From contig NZ_JNXT01000049.1 of assembly GCF_000716675.1 (NCBI RefSeq), positions 4,519 to 68,518 of the forward strand: DNA of 64,000 nt, in the 5' to 3' direction. Positions 17,729 through 26,254 of this stretch are shown here, piece after piece. A program made the translations under genes and the position numbers. Under the pieces are notes generated by a model. That model was given only the letters and a program-made list of their open reading frames with translations, searched no databases and was not told the origin of the DNA. The DNA comes from Streptomyces alboflavus. GTDB taxonomy: Bacteria > Actinomycetota > Actinomycetes > Streptomycetales > Streptomycetaceae. Each line of letters opens with the position of its first letter. The stretch's first letter is position 1.

Positions 17729-18571
17729 TCAGCCCTTGACCGCACCCCCCAACGCGAACCCCCCGCCCAAGCGCCGCGCCACCAGGACGTACAGCAGGAT
17801 CACGGGTGTGGAGTAGATGAGGGAGAACGCTGCCAGCTGGCCGTAGATGATCGCGCCTTTGGAGCCGAAGAAGTCGTTGATGCTGACCGCCGCCGGCATC
17901 TGGTCGGGGGACAGGAGCAGCATGAAGGGGACGAAGAAGTTGCCCCACATCATGACGAAGGAGAAGACCGTCACGACGGCCACGCCAGGGCCCATCAGGG
18001 GCAGGACGATGCGGAGCAGGGACTGGAAGGGGGATGCGCCGTCCGTCCAGGCGGCCTCCTCCAGCTCCTTGGGGACGCCGTCCATGAAGTTCTTCATCAG
18101 CCAGATGGCGAACGGGAGCTGGGACGCGGCGAAGAAGAAGATCGTGCCCTGCATGGTGTCGATGAGGTCGACGCGGACGAACAGCGCGTACACCGGGACC
18201 ATGATCGCGGTGATGGGCAGGCTCGTCGCGAACAGGATGGTGAGCATGAACGGGCGGTTCAGGCGGGACCTGTAGCGGGACAGGGGGTACGCCGCGAGGG
18301 CCGCGCTCACCACGGTCAGGAGGGTGCCGCCGCCGCACAGGAGCAGGCTGTTGAGCATCGGCGTGAACGTGATCTCGTCGGTGAGGACCGCGTCGAAGTT
18401 GTCGAGCGTGATGCCGTCGGGGGTCTTCATGCCCACGTCGGCCTTGGGGTCGAGGGCGGAGAGGACCACCCAGGCGAGCGGCACCGCGAAGGTCGCGGCG
18501 ACGGTCAACAGGCCGATGTTCGCGGCCAGTCTGCGGCTTCGCGTGCGGCGTGCGGACGGTGTGGACGACAC
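17729..18571 (-). CDS. Carbohydrate ABC transporter permease, MalG type
   Basis: A 280-residue inner-membrane permease with six predicted membrane spans and the EAA loop that docks the ATPase (ELEEAAWTDGASPFQSLLRI). Start GTG 18571 follows directly on the stop of the first permease (TGAGTG), so the genes are coupled. Last gene of a binding protein-permease-permease operon. No ATPase is encoded, so the transporter presumably uses the shared MsiK-type ATPase encoded elsewhere, as Streptomyces sugar importers usually do. Confidence 0.92.
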   Translation of the reverse strand: MSSTPSARRTRSRRLAANIGLLTVAATFAVPLAWVVLSALDPKADVGMKTPDGITLDNFDAVLTDEITFTPMLNSLLLCGGGTLLTVVSAALAAYPLSRYRSRLNRPFMLTILFATSLPITAIMVPVYALFVRVDLIDTMQGTIFFFAASQLPFAIWLMKNFMDGVPKELEEAAWTDGASPFQSLLRIVLPLMGPGVAVVTVFSFVMMWGNFFVPFMLLLSPDQMPAAVSINDFFGSKGAIIYGQLAAFSLIYSTPVILLYVLVARRLGGGFALGGAVKG

Positions 18572-19456
18572 TCAGACCTCCGTGCGCAGCAGGCGCATGT
18601 AGACGAGCGAGAACAGGGATCCGACCAGGAGCAGGAGCAGGGCCACCGCGGTGCCGTAGCCGATCATGCTCTTCTGGAAGGCCTGCTCGTACATGAACAG
18701 CGGGAGGGTCTGGCTGCGGTTGCCCGGGCCGCCGCGCGTCATCACCCAGATCAGGCCGAAGACCGACAGGGTCTGGAGGGTGTTGAGCATCAGGTTCGTG
18801 CCGATGGAGCGGCGGATCATGGGGAGCGTGATGTGCCACATGCGGCGCCAGCCGCTCGCGCCGTCGACCTCCGCGGCCTCGGTGATCTCCTTGGGGATCT
18901 CGTTGAGGGCGGCGGAGTACACGAGCATCGAGAAGGCCGTGCCGCGCCAGACGTTGGCGAACGACACCGCGAGGATCGGCAGGGTGTACAGCCAGTTCTG
19001 GGACGGCAGATGGAGGAAGTCCAGGACGGCGTTGAGGGTGCCGTCGCGGCGGAAGAAGGCGTAGAGCAGGAAGCCCGCCACGACCTCGGGGAGCACCCAC
19101 GCCGTGACGACGACCGCCCCGGTGGTCGTGCGGACCGTCTTGGACGCCCGCTGCATCAGGCTGGCGAGGGCCAGGCCCAGCGTGTTCTGGCCGACGATCG
19201 ACGACAGGAACGTGAAGACCAGCGTCAGCCAGACCGCGTTGATGAAGTCCTCGTCGCCGAACGCCGTCCGGAAGTTCTCGAAGCCCACGAAGGACTCGTG
19301 GGCCTGGCCGGTGAGCTGGAGGTCCGTGAAGGCGATGTACGCGCAGTAGCCGATCGGGCCCGCGAGGAACAGGGCCATCAGGACGACCGCGGGCGACACC
19401 GGCAGGGCCCGGGCCAGCGAGCGGGCGAGCCGCCGGTGGCCCGGGGGAGCCGTCAC
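18572..19456 (-). CDS. Carbohydrate ABC transporter permease, MalF type
   Basis: A 294-residue permease with six membrane spans (first about 20-42, PAVVLMALFLAGPIGYCAYI) and the EAA motif EITEAAEVDGASGWRRMWHI. Start GTG overlaps the stop of the binding-protein gene by 4 bp. It pairs with the MalG-type permease to form the channel. Confidence 0.92.
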   Translation of the reverse strand: MTAPPGHRRLARSLARALPVSPAVVLMALFLAGPIGYCAYIAFTDLQLTGQAHESFVGFENFRTAFGDEDFINAVWLTLVFTFLSSIVGQNTLGLALASLMQRASKTVRTTTGAVVVTAWVLPEVVAGFLLYAFFRRDGTLNAVLDFLHLPSQNWLYTLPILAVSFANVWRGTAFSMLVYSAALNEIPKEITEAAEVDGASGWRRMWHITLPMIRRSIGTNLMLNTLQTLSVFGLIWVMTRGGPGNRSQTLPLFMYEQAFQKSMIGYGTAVALLLLLVGSLFSLVYMRLLRTEV

Positions 19457-20817
19457 TTCTCGATCACCTTGCCGTCGGTCGCCGACTCGACCTCGTCGTC
19501 ATAGCCGCCCGCCGCCTTGTCCACCGAGCCGTCCCCCGTCGTGACCTGCTCCATGGCCTCCTGCATCGCCGTCGACACCTTCGGGTACGCCGGGAACGCC
19601 GGGCGGTAGTGCGTGGACGCGACCAGGTCGGTGAAGAACTTGATGCCGGGCTGCGCCTTCACGTACGCCGGGTCCTTCGCGACGTCCTCGCGCACCGAGA
19701 TGCCGGAGTTCGCGATGTACCACTTCTTCGCGTTCTCCTTGGTCTGCATCGTCTCGATGAACTTGAACGCGAGGTCGGGGTTGCCCGCCTTCGACGGGAT
19801 CGCCCAGGTCCAGCCGCCGGACATGCTCACCTTGCCGGGCGCCTGCCCGTGCTGCGTGGGCATCGCCGCGAGCCCCAACTCCTTGGACCACTCGGGCCAT
19901 TCGTGCCCCGAGCCCGGCAGCCAGTCCTGCGGCAGCCAGGAGCCGTCGAGGTTGATGCCGAGCTTGCCCTTGGGCAGGAACTCGCCGCGCACCCGCGTCG
20001 CCATGTTCGGGTCGAGGGCGTCCTCGACGTCCGGGCCGAGCTTCTCCTTGTAGACGGTCTCCACGAACTTCAGGGAGTCCTTGAAGCCCTGGCTGCCCAC
20101 CACCCACTTCTTCGCCTTCGGGTCGTACAGCGGGTTCTCGCCCGTGCCGTACAGGAGCATCTCCATGCCCTGCATGGACGACGTCTCACCGCCGGGTTTG
20201 CCGGTGTAGACGTTCAGCGGGACGACGTCGGGGACCTTCTCCTTGATGGTGCGGGCCGCGTCCAGGATCTCGTCCCAGTTCTTCGGCTGCCAGTTCGCGG
20301 GCAGGCCCGCCTTCTCGAAGATGTCCTTGTCGAACCAGAGGCCGCGGGTGTCCGTGCCGTCCGGCACGCCGTACGTCTTGCCGTCCTCCGCCTTCGCCGC
20401 CGCCTTGGCCGTGTCGATGAACTTCGGCCACTCCTTCCACTTCTCCAGATAGGGGTCGAGCGGCTTCAAGTACCCGCTGGTGATGTCGGAGTTGATGAGG
20501 AAGGTGTCCTCGTAGACCAGGTCGGGCGCGGTCTTCGGCGAGCGCAGCATCTGCTGCACCTTCGTGTAGTACTCGGCGTCCGGCGCCTTGATCGGCACCA
20601 GTTTGATCTTCTTGCCGGGGTTCGCCTTCTCGAACTGTTTCTTCATCGACTCCAGGTAGTCGTCCATCACCCGGATCTTGTTGTCCATGGACTGCTTGTA
20701 CGAGACCTTCACGGTGTCCGGGTCGTCGCCGGAGCCGCCGCCGCAGGCGGTCAGGGTGGAGGCGGCGAGCACGGCTGCCAGGAGCAGAGGGGCGGGAGCG
20801 GTGGGGCGCACGGGCAC
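19453..20817 (-). CDS. Extracellular sugar-binding lipoprotein
   Basis: A 454-residue family 1 solute-binding protein with a lipoprotein signal peptide (hydrophobic 9-22, lipobox LTAC, lipidated Cys25). The mature part shows the family pattern, including GVPDGTDTRGLWFDKDIFEKAGL and the aromatic/Gly-rich GGWTWAIPSKAGNPDLAF. It captures a sugar outside the membrane for the two permeases that follow. Two LacI-type dyads lie upstream (20924-20981). No glycosidase adjoins, so the sugar cannot be named. GTG start. Confidence 0.93.
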   Translation of the reverse strand: MPVRPTAPAPLLLAAVLAASTLTACGGGSGDDPDTVKVSYKQSMDNKIRVMDDYLESMKKQFEKANPGKKIKLVPIKAPDAEYYTKVQQMLRSPKTAPDLVYEDTFLINSDITSGYLKPLDPYLEKWKEWPKFIDTAKAAAKAEDGKTYGVPDGTDTRGLWFDKDIFEKAGLPANWQPKNWDEILDAARTIKEKVPDVVPLNVYTGKPGGETSSMQGMEMLLYGTGENPLYDPKAKKWVVGSQGFKDSLKFVETVYKEKLGPDVEDALDPNMATRVRGEFLPKGKLGINLDGSWLPQDWLPGSGHEWPEWSKELGLAAMPTQHGQAPGKVSMSGGWTWAIPSKAGNPDLAFKFIETMQTKENAKKWYIANSGISVREDVAKDPAYVKAQPGIKFFTDLVASTHYRPAFPAYPKVSTAMQEAMEQVTTGDGSVDKAAGGYDDEVESATDGKVIEK

Positions 20818-20923
20818 GACCTCCTACGGTCCGACGCGGCACGCACGGCGGCGCGGAGGCGCTGCCGCGCGGGGCTGCTGCCGGTGAACGTAAGCGCGGG
20901 CTCGGAGCAAGGTCAATGCCCTT

Positions 20924-20981
20924 GCAACGGGGTTGCGGCGGCTGTGCGTTGACGCTTGTCAGTAACGTGACAACGTTGTTA
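20924..20981 (-). promoter_or_regulatory. LacI-type operators upstream of the sugar transporter
   Basis: TGACAACGTTGTTA (20968-20981, core ACAACGTTGT perfectly palindromic with a central CG) and GCAAC-GGG-GTTGC (20924-20936) lie 107-165 bp upstream of the binding-protein start. The first has the classic LacI/GalR form seen at Streptomyces sugar operons. No LacI gene is present nearby, so the regulator acts from elsewhere. Confidence 0.55.
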
Positions 20982-21061
20982 TGGGGTGGGGGTTTGGGGT
21001 CCCGCGGGCGTTGATCAGGACGGCCGGGCGGGGGTGTCGTACGGGGTCCGCGGTGCGGCGG

Positions 21062-21751
21062 TCAGGACGGCGGGAGCCAGCGGTAGATCAGCTCCGGGCG
21101 GCCCACGTGGCCGTACTGGGGGCTGCGGGCGGCGCGGCCCGTCGTCACCAGGTGCTCCAGGTAGCGGCGGGCCGTGATGCGGGACAGGCCCGTGGTGTCC
21201 GCTGTGGCCGCGGCGGTGAGGCCGTCGGGGGCCGCGTCCTGGAGGGTGCGGGTCACCTTCTCCAGGGTGGGGCCGCTGAGGCCCTTCGGCAGTGCGGCGG
21301 GGGCGGGGGCGCGGAGCGTCGCGAGGGCGCGGTCGACCTCGTCCTGGCCCGTCGCCTCGCCTGCGGCGGTGCGGAATTCCGCGTAGCGGGTGAGGCGGTC
21401 GCGGAGGGTCGCGAACGTGAAGGGTTTCAGGACGTACTGGACCACGCCCAGGGAGACGCCCTCGCGGACCACCGCGAGGTCGCGGGCCGAGGTGACCGCG
21501 ATGACGTCGGCGCGGTGGCCCGCCGCGCGGAGGGTGCGGGCGAGGGCCAGGCCGTGGCCGTCGGGGAGGTTCAGGTCGAGGAGGATCAGGTCGACGGGAG
21601 TTCTGTCGAGGGCTCTGCGGGCCTCGGCGGCGGTGTGGGCGGTGGCGGTCACCTCGAAGCCCTGCACGCGGTTCACGTAGAGGACGTGGGCGTCGGCCGC
21701 GACGGGGTCGTCCTCGACGACGAGGACCCGGATGGGCTGGGGGTCGGTCAT
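21062..21751 (-). CDS. CitB/DcuR-type response regulator
   Basis: A 229-residue regulator: receiver with acidic pair VVEDD, phospho-acceptor Asp59 (LLDLNLPDGHG) and Lys in LKPFTF, then a linker and a C-terminal helix-turn-helix (TADTTGLSRITARRYLEHL). This is the citrate/C4-dicarboxylate regulator architecture. It overlaps the kinase gene by 4 bp. With dctA divergent from the kinase, the system most likely controls C4-dicarboxylate uptake. Confidence 0.92.
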   Translation of the reverse strand: MTDPQPIRVLVVEDDPVAADAHVLYVNRVQGFEVTATAHTAAEARRALDRTPVDLILLDLNLPDGHGLALARTLRAAGHRADVIAVTSARDLAVVREGVSLGVVQYVLKPFTFATLRDRLTRYAEFRTAAGEATGQDEVDRALATLRAPAPAALPKGLSGPTLEKVTRTLQDAAPDGLTAAATADTTGLSRITARRYLEHLVTTGRAARSPQYGHVGRPELIYRWLPPS

Positions 21752-23454
21752 CTGCCGGCCTTTCCTTCGGTGCGCCCGCCGGGGTGGGCGCCTGAGGGAA
21801 CGGCGGTGAGCGGGAGTGTCGCCGTGAACTCTGCACCGCCCCCCTCCGGTTCCGTCAAGGTCAGCGTGCCGTGGTGGCGGGTGACCGTCTGGTGGACCAG
21901 GGAGAGGCCGAGGCCGCGTCCTGAGTCGGCCTTGGTGCTCCAGCCGTGCTGGAAGACCGATTCCCGCCGGTCCGGGTCGACGCCCGGGCCGGTGTCCGTG
22001 ACCCGTAGGAGCAGGCCGCCGGACTCCGCGCGGACCGTCACCGTGACGCGGGCCGAGGGGGAGCCCTGGGCGGCGTCCACGGCGTTGTCGACGAGGTTGC
22101 CGAGGATGGTGACCAGGTCGCGGGGCGGCAGGCCGGTGGGGAGCATGCCGTCGTCGACGCTGGTGTCGGCGGAGACGACCAGCTCCACGCCGTGCTCGTT
22201 GGCCTGGGCCGCCTTGCCGAGGAGGAGGGCGGCGAGGACGGGTTCGTTGACGGCGGCGACGACCTGGTCGGTGAGGGCCTGGGCCAGCTCAAGCTCGGCG
22301 GTGGCGAACTCCACGGCTTCGTCGGCGCGGCCAAGCTCGATCAGGGACACCACGGTGTGCAGCCGGTTCGCGGCCTCGTGGGCCTGCGAGCGCAGGGCCC
22401 GGGTGAAGCCGCGCTCGGAGCTCAACTCGCCCGCGAGCGCCTGGAGTTCGGTGTGGTCGCGGAGGGTCACCACGGTGCCCTTGCGGTCGCCGCCCGACAC
22501 GGGCGAGGTGTTCACGACCAGGACCCGGTCGGCCGTCAGATGCACCTCGTCCACCCGCGGCCGGGTGTCGAGCAGCGCGCCGGTGAGCGGCGCGGGCAGC
22601 CCGAGGTCGGTGACGTACCGGCCGACGACACCCTCGGGCGCGCCGAGCAGCTCGCGGGCGCCGTCGTTGATGAGGGCGACGCGGCGCCGCCCGTCGAGCA
22701 TGAGCAGTCCCTCGCGGACGGCGTGCAGCGCGGCCTCGTGGTAGTCGTGCATGCGGCTCAGCTCGGCGGCGTTCATGCCGTGGGTGGAGCGGCGGAGCCG
22801 GGCGTTGATCACGTACGTGCCGACGGCGCCGAGGGCGAGCGCGGCCACCGCGACGCCGAGCAGGGCGAGGAGCTGGCCGCGGGCCTTCTCGCTGATCGCG
22901 TCGATGGTGATGCCCGCGCTGACCAGGCCGACGATGCGGCCGTTGTCGCCGCGCCGCTCGTCGCCGCCGTCGCGGACGGGCGTGACCACGCGGGCGGACG
23001 GGCCGAGGGTGCCGGTGTAGATCTCGGTGAAGGTCTGCCCGCGCAGGGCCTCCGCGGTGTGGCCGAGGAAGCGCTCGCCGATGCGGTCGGGGTCGGGGTG
23101 GGTCCAGCGGATGCCCCGCGGGTCCATGATCGTCACGAAGTCGACGCCGGTGTGCCGCTGCACGTCGGTGGCGTACGGCTGGAGGGTGCGGGACGGGTCC
23201 TCGCCGCGGATCGCCTCGCGCACCGAGGGCGCGTCCGCCACCGCCCGGGCCGCCGCCGTGGCCTGCCGGAGCGCGGCCTCCTCCGCCTGGTGCCGGTCGC
23301 TCAGGTACGTGAACAGGGCGCAGCCCGCGACCACGACCGCCACCAGGACCACCTGCATCGCGAAGAGCTGACCGGCGAGGCTGCGGGGGCCTCGGGGTCG
23401 GCGGGGCGAGCGCGACGAGCGGGGTGCTCGGGCTGGTCGGGGGGCCTGGGGCAT
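21748..23454 (-). CDS. CitA/DcuS-type sensor histidine kinase
   Basis: A 568-residue membrane kinase: membrane helix (about 32-51), extracytoplasmic sCache-like sensing domain (about 52-190, with VDFVTIMDPRGIRWTHPDP), second helix (about 194-216), a PAS domain, the SpoB-type dimerisation helix with phospho-acceptor His359 (SQAHEAANRLH), and a HATPase (GNLVDNAVDA, GRGLGLSLV). ATG 23454 gives a normal N-terminus; the frame stays open upstream but runs into the dctA promoter. The sensor domain fits dicarboxylate or citrate detection outside the cell. Confidence 0.92.
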   Translation of the reverse strand: MPQAPRPARAPRSSRSPRRPRGPRSLAGQLFAMQVVLVAVVVAGCALFTYLSDRHQAEEAALRQATAAARAVADAPSVREAIRGEDPSRTLQPYATDVQRHTGVDFVTIMDPRGIRWTHPDPDRIGERFLGHTAEALRGQTFTEIYTGTLGPSARVVTPVRDGGDERRGDNGRIVGLVSAGITIDAISEKARGQLLALLGVAVAALALGAVGTYVINARLRRSTHGMNAAELSRMHDYHEAALHAVREGLLMLDGRRRVALINDGARELLGAPEGVVGRYVTDLGLPAPLTGALLDTRPRVDEVHLTADRVLVVNTSPVSGGDRKGTVVTLRDHTELQALAGELSSERGFTRALRSQAHEAANRLHTVVSLIELGRADEAVEFATAELELAQALTDQVVAAVNEPVLAALLLGKAAQANEHGVELVVSADTSVDDGMLPTGLPPRDLVTILGNLVDNAVDAAQGSPSARVTVTVRAESGGLLLRVTDTGPGVDPDRRESVFQHGWSTKADSGRGLGLSLVHQTVTRHHGTLTLTEPEGGGAEFTATLPLTAVPSGAHPGGRTEGKAGR

Positions 23455-23586
23455 ATTGCCAGTCTGCCGTGACGTGTATGTGCGAACTAAATGAACGTAA
23501 CCGTGACCGCCGTCACAGGCCGGGAGATAGTCACCCGGAATCGCCAGGACGTGAGCCGCACGACTAGCGAGGACGCAGACGCCAGT

Positions 23587-23601
23587 CGTACGCAGCGTAC
23601 G
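23587..23601. promoter_or_regulatory. Dyad just before dctA
   Basis: CGTACG-CAG-CGTACG, a perfect 6-bp-arm repeat 20 bp upstream of the dctA GTG and immediately before its ribosome-binding site (AAGGAGG, 23608-23614). A second dyad (GTGAC-CGCC-GTCAC) lies near 23502-23515. Either could serve the CitB-type regulator; this is positional inference only. Confidence 0.35.
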
Positions 23602-23620
23602 TAGCCCAAGGAGGCACCCC

Positions 23621-25039
23621 GTGGCAGAGGGACAGACGGCGGCCGACACCGCCACAACGGGCGCACCGCCCGCGAAACGGGACCGGACCCACTACCTGTA
23701 CATCGCCGTCATCGGCGCCGTACTCATCGGTATCGCCGTCGGCTTCATCGCGCCGGACTTCGCCAAGGAGCTCAAGCCCATCGGCACGGGCTTCGTGAAC
23801 CTGATCAAGATGATGATCTCGCCGATCATCTTCTGCACGATCGTTCTCGGCGTGGGCTCGGTCCGGCAGGCGGCCAAGGTCGGCAAGGTCGGCGGGCTCG
23901 CGCTCGCCTACTTCGTCGCGATGTCCGTGGTCGCACTCGCCATCGGCCTGATCGTCGGCAACATCCTGCACCCCGGCGACGGCATGGACCTGACCTCGTC
24001 GGACAAGAAGGCGGGCCACACCGCCGCCGACGAGGCGGACAAGGGCCTGGTCGACTTCGCGCTCGGCATCATCCCCAAGACGATGGTCTCCGCCTTCACC
24101 GAGGGCGAGGTCCTCCAGACCCTCCTCGTCGCCCTCCTCGTCGGCTTCGCGCTTCAGGCCATGGGCAAGACGGGCGAGCCGATCCTCCGTGGCGTGGGGC
24201 ACATCCAGAAGCTGGTCTTCCGCATCCTCGGCATGATCATGTGGGCGGCACCGATCGGCGCGTTCGGCGCGATGGCCGCGGTGATCGGCGAGACCGGCAC
24301 GGACGCGCTCAAGGCGCTCGCCACCATCATGATCGGCTTCTACGTCACCTGTGCCCTGTTCATCCTCGTGGTGCTCGGCACGCTGCTGCGCCTGGCGACC
24401 GGCGTGAACCTCTTCAAGCTGCTCCGCTACCTGGGCCGCGAGTTCCTGCTGATCCTCTCCACCTCCTCGTCCGAGTCCGCGCTGCCGCGGCTCATCGCGA
24501 AGATGGAGCACCTGGGCGTGAGTCGCCCGGTCGTCGGCATCACCGTCCCCACCGGGTACTCCTTCAACCTCGACGGCACGATGATCTATCTGACGATGGC
24601 CTCGCTGTTCATCGCCGACGCGATGGACCAGCCGCTCGGCGTCGGCGAGCAGATCTCGCTGCTCCTGTTCATGATGATCGCGTCCAAGGGCGCGGCGGGC
24701 GTCTCCGGCTCGGGCATCGCGGTCCTGGCCAGCGGCCTTCAGTCCCACAAGCCCGCCCTCGTCGACGGCGTCGGCCTCATCATCGGCGTCGACCGCTTCA
24801 TGAGTGAGGCGCGGGCGCTGACGAACTTCGCCGGCAACGCGGTGGCTACGTTGTTGATCGGTACGTGGACGAAGGAGGTCGACCGGGAGCGGGTCGGTGC
24901 CGTCCTCGACGGCAAGATTCCGTTCGACGAGCGGACGCTTCTTGACGATGGCCACGGGGGCGTGGGGGCTTCCCTTGAGAAGGAGTCCGTGGTTGCGCCG
25001 GGGCGGCCGGTGGATGAGGTGGACGCCGTCAAGGTCTGA
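23621..25039 (+). CDS. dctA: C4-dicarboxylate/cation symporter
   Basis: A 472-residue DAACS-family symporter with about eight membrane helices, the two re-entrant loop regions and family motifs: Ser-rich STSSSESALPRL, GYSFNLDGTMIY, and the C-terminal IGVDRFMSEARALTNFAGNA. It imports succinate, fumarate, malate or related acids with Na+ or H+. GTG 23621 is preceded by AAGGAGG. Its divergence from a CitA/CitB-type kinase-regulator pair supports control by external dicarboxylates. Confidence 0.95.
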   Translation: MAEGQTAADTATTGAPPAKRDRTHYLYIAVIGAVLIGIAVGFIAPDFAKELKPIGTGFVNLIKMMISPIIFCTIVLGVGSVRQAAKVGKVGGLALAYFVAMSVVALAIGLIVGNILHPGDGMDLTSSDKKAGHTAADEADKGLVDFALGIIPKTMVSAFTEGEVLQTLLVALLVGFALQAMGKTGEPILRGVGHIQKLVFRILGMIMWAAPIGAFGAMAAVIGETGTDALKALATIMIGFYVTCALFILVVLGTLLRLATGVNLFKLLRYLGREFLLILSTSSSESALPRLIAKMEHLGVSRPVVGITVPTGYSFNLDGTMIYLTMASLFIADAMDQPLGVGEQISLLLFMMIASKGAAGVSGSGIAVLASGLQSHKPALVDGVGLIIGVDRFMSEARALTNFAGNAVATLLIGTWTKEVDRERVGAVLDGKIPFDERTLLDDGHGGVGASLEKESVVAPGRPVDEVDAVKV

Positions 25040-25090
25040 CGGGACGTGGCCCTTGGACGGGGCCGGGGCCGGATCGGCCTGCGGCCTCGT

Positions 25091-25111
25091 CCTCAAACGC
25101 CGGACGGGCTG
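25091..25111. repeat. Short Streptomyces interspersed repeat
   Basis: CCTCAAACGCCGGACGGGCT (25091-25110) is a sequence I recognise as recurring at gene ends throughout Streptomyces genomes. Here it supplies the stop codon and last residues (SPSGV) of the ArsR-type gene. A GGGGCCGGGGCC-rich stretch precedes it; together they probably form the terminator between the convergent dctA and arsR genes. Confidence 0.55.
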
Positions 25112-26076
25112 TTCTCTCGCAGCAGCGCCGAGCCCAAAGGTGTCAGGACGTGGCGTACCGCGTTGCTCTGGCGGACGCTGGCCACCAGGCCCGCCTCGCG
25201 CAGGACGGCGGCGTGTTCGCTCGCCGAGGAGAGGGAGACCCCGGCCCGGCGGGCCAGTTCCGTGGTGGTGGGGTCGCCGCCGAGGGCCTGGAGGACGGCG
25301 GCCCGGGTGTGGCCGAGCAGGGGCGCCAGGCCCTGGTACGCGGGCTTGGCCGCGTCGGCCTTGGGCGCGCGGGCCGGATAGACGAGCGTCGGCGGCAGCG
25401 CGGTGTCCGCGAGGGCGACCGGGCTGCGGGCGAAGCACGACGGCACCAGGAGCAGCCCGCGCCCGTCGAGACGCAGGTCCCGGTCGACCGGGTACGCGAC
25501 TTCGAGCACCGGCGACCGCCACCGCATCGACGGGCCGTACGTCCGCAGCATCGCCTCCGCGCCGCCGTGCCACAGGGCGTGCAGGCGCAGGGCGCGGTCG
25601 GTGTGCGCGCGGCGGGTGACGCGGGGCCAGAGGGGGCCGAGCGTGCTGTGGTGGTAGGTGCGCAGGGCGCGGGCGAGGCGGCGCAGGGTGGTGGGTTCGC
25701 CGTCGGCGAGGGAACGGGTCCACGACGGCAGCGGGTTGCGGTCGGCGAGGACGGTCAGCTCGGCGCGCAGCCGGGTGCGGGGCGTGGACATCAGCGCCTC
25801 CAGGCCGGGTTCGACTCCGGCCGCCGCGGCGGGTGGCGTGAGGAAGTCCGGGAAGTAGCCGCGTCGCGGCACGAGCGGCAGGAGCATGGCGAGCGGACCC
25901 CGTCCGTGCGGACCCCGTCCGTCGCCGTGCCCTGAACGGCGACGGACGGGCAGGGCCGGATCGGGATGCCGGTCCTGGAGCCGGTGCAGGCTGAGGACGG
26001 TCTCCCAGAGCGGATCGGCCCCGTCGGAGACCCGGGTGCGGACGAGGTCGGTGGCGGTGAAGTGGACGCGCAGCAC
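25093..26076 (-). CDS. ArsR-family transcriptional regulator (DUF5937-like)
   Basis: A 327-residue protein. The N-terminal two thirds resembles the DUF5937 domain (begins LRVHFTATDLVRTRV, with EVAYPVDRDLRL further on), followed by a C-terminal ArsR winged helix-turn-helix (GDPTTTELARRAGVSLSSAS, then EHAAVLREAGLV). GTG 26076 is chosen because LRVHF is the usual family start; a longer frame enters the divergent promoter. It is divergent from the XRE-membrane gene. I see no CxC metal-binding motif, so metal sensing is unlikely. Confidence 0.85.
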   Translation of the reverse strand: MLRVHFTATDLVRTRVSDGADPLWETVLSLHRLQDRHPDPALPVRRRSGHGDGRGPHGRGPLAMLLPLVPRRGYFPDFLTPPAAAAGVEPGLEALMSTPRTRLRAELTVLADRNPLPSWTRSLADGEPTTLRRLARALRTYHHSTLGPLWPRVTRRAHTDRALRLHALWHGGAEAMLRTYGPSMRWRSPVLEVAYPVDRDLRLDGRGLLLVPSCFARSPVALADTALPPTLVYPARAPKADAAKPAYQGLAPLLGHTRAAVLQALGGDPTTTELARRAGVSLSSASEHAAVLREAGLVASVRQSNAVRHVLTPLGSALLRENSPSGV

Positions 26077-26254
26077 GGTGTGTTCCCCCGATGGTGTCGA
26101 GCGGTCGCCGATCCCCCGAACGGCGACACGGACGACGATCTCGACGACACGTGCCGACGGCAAGCAGGACGCGTCCCGCTGGGACGATGGGACGCCCGAA
26201 TCCGCCCTGCCTGCTATGTTCTGCCGCTGTGGGACGGACACCGGGGGCGAGCCC

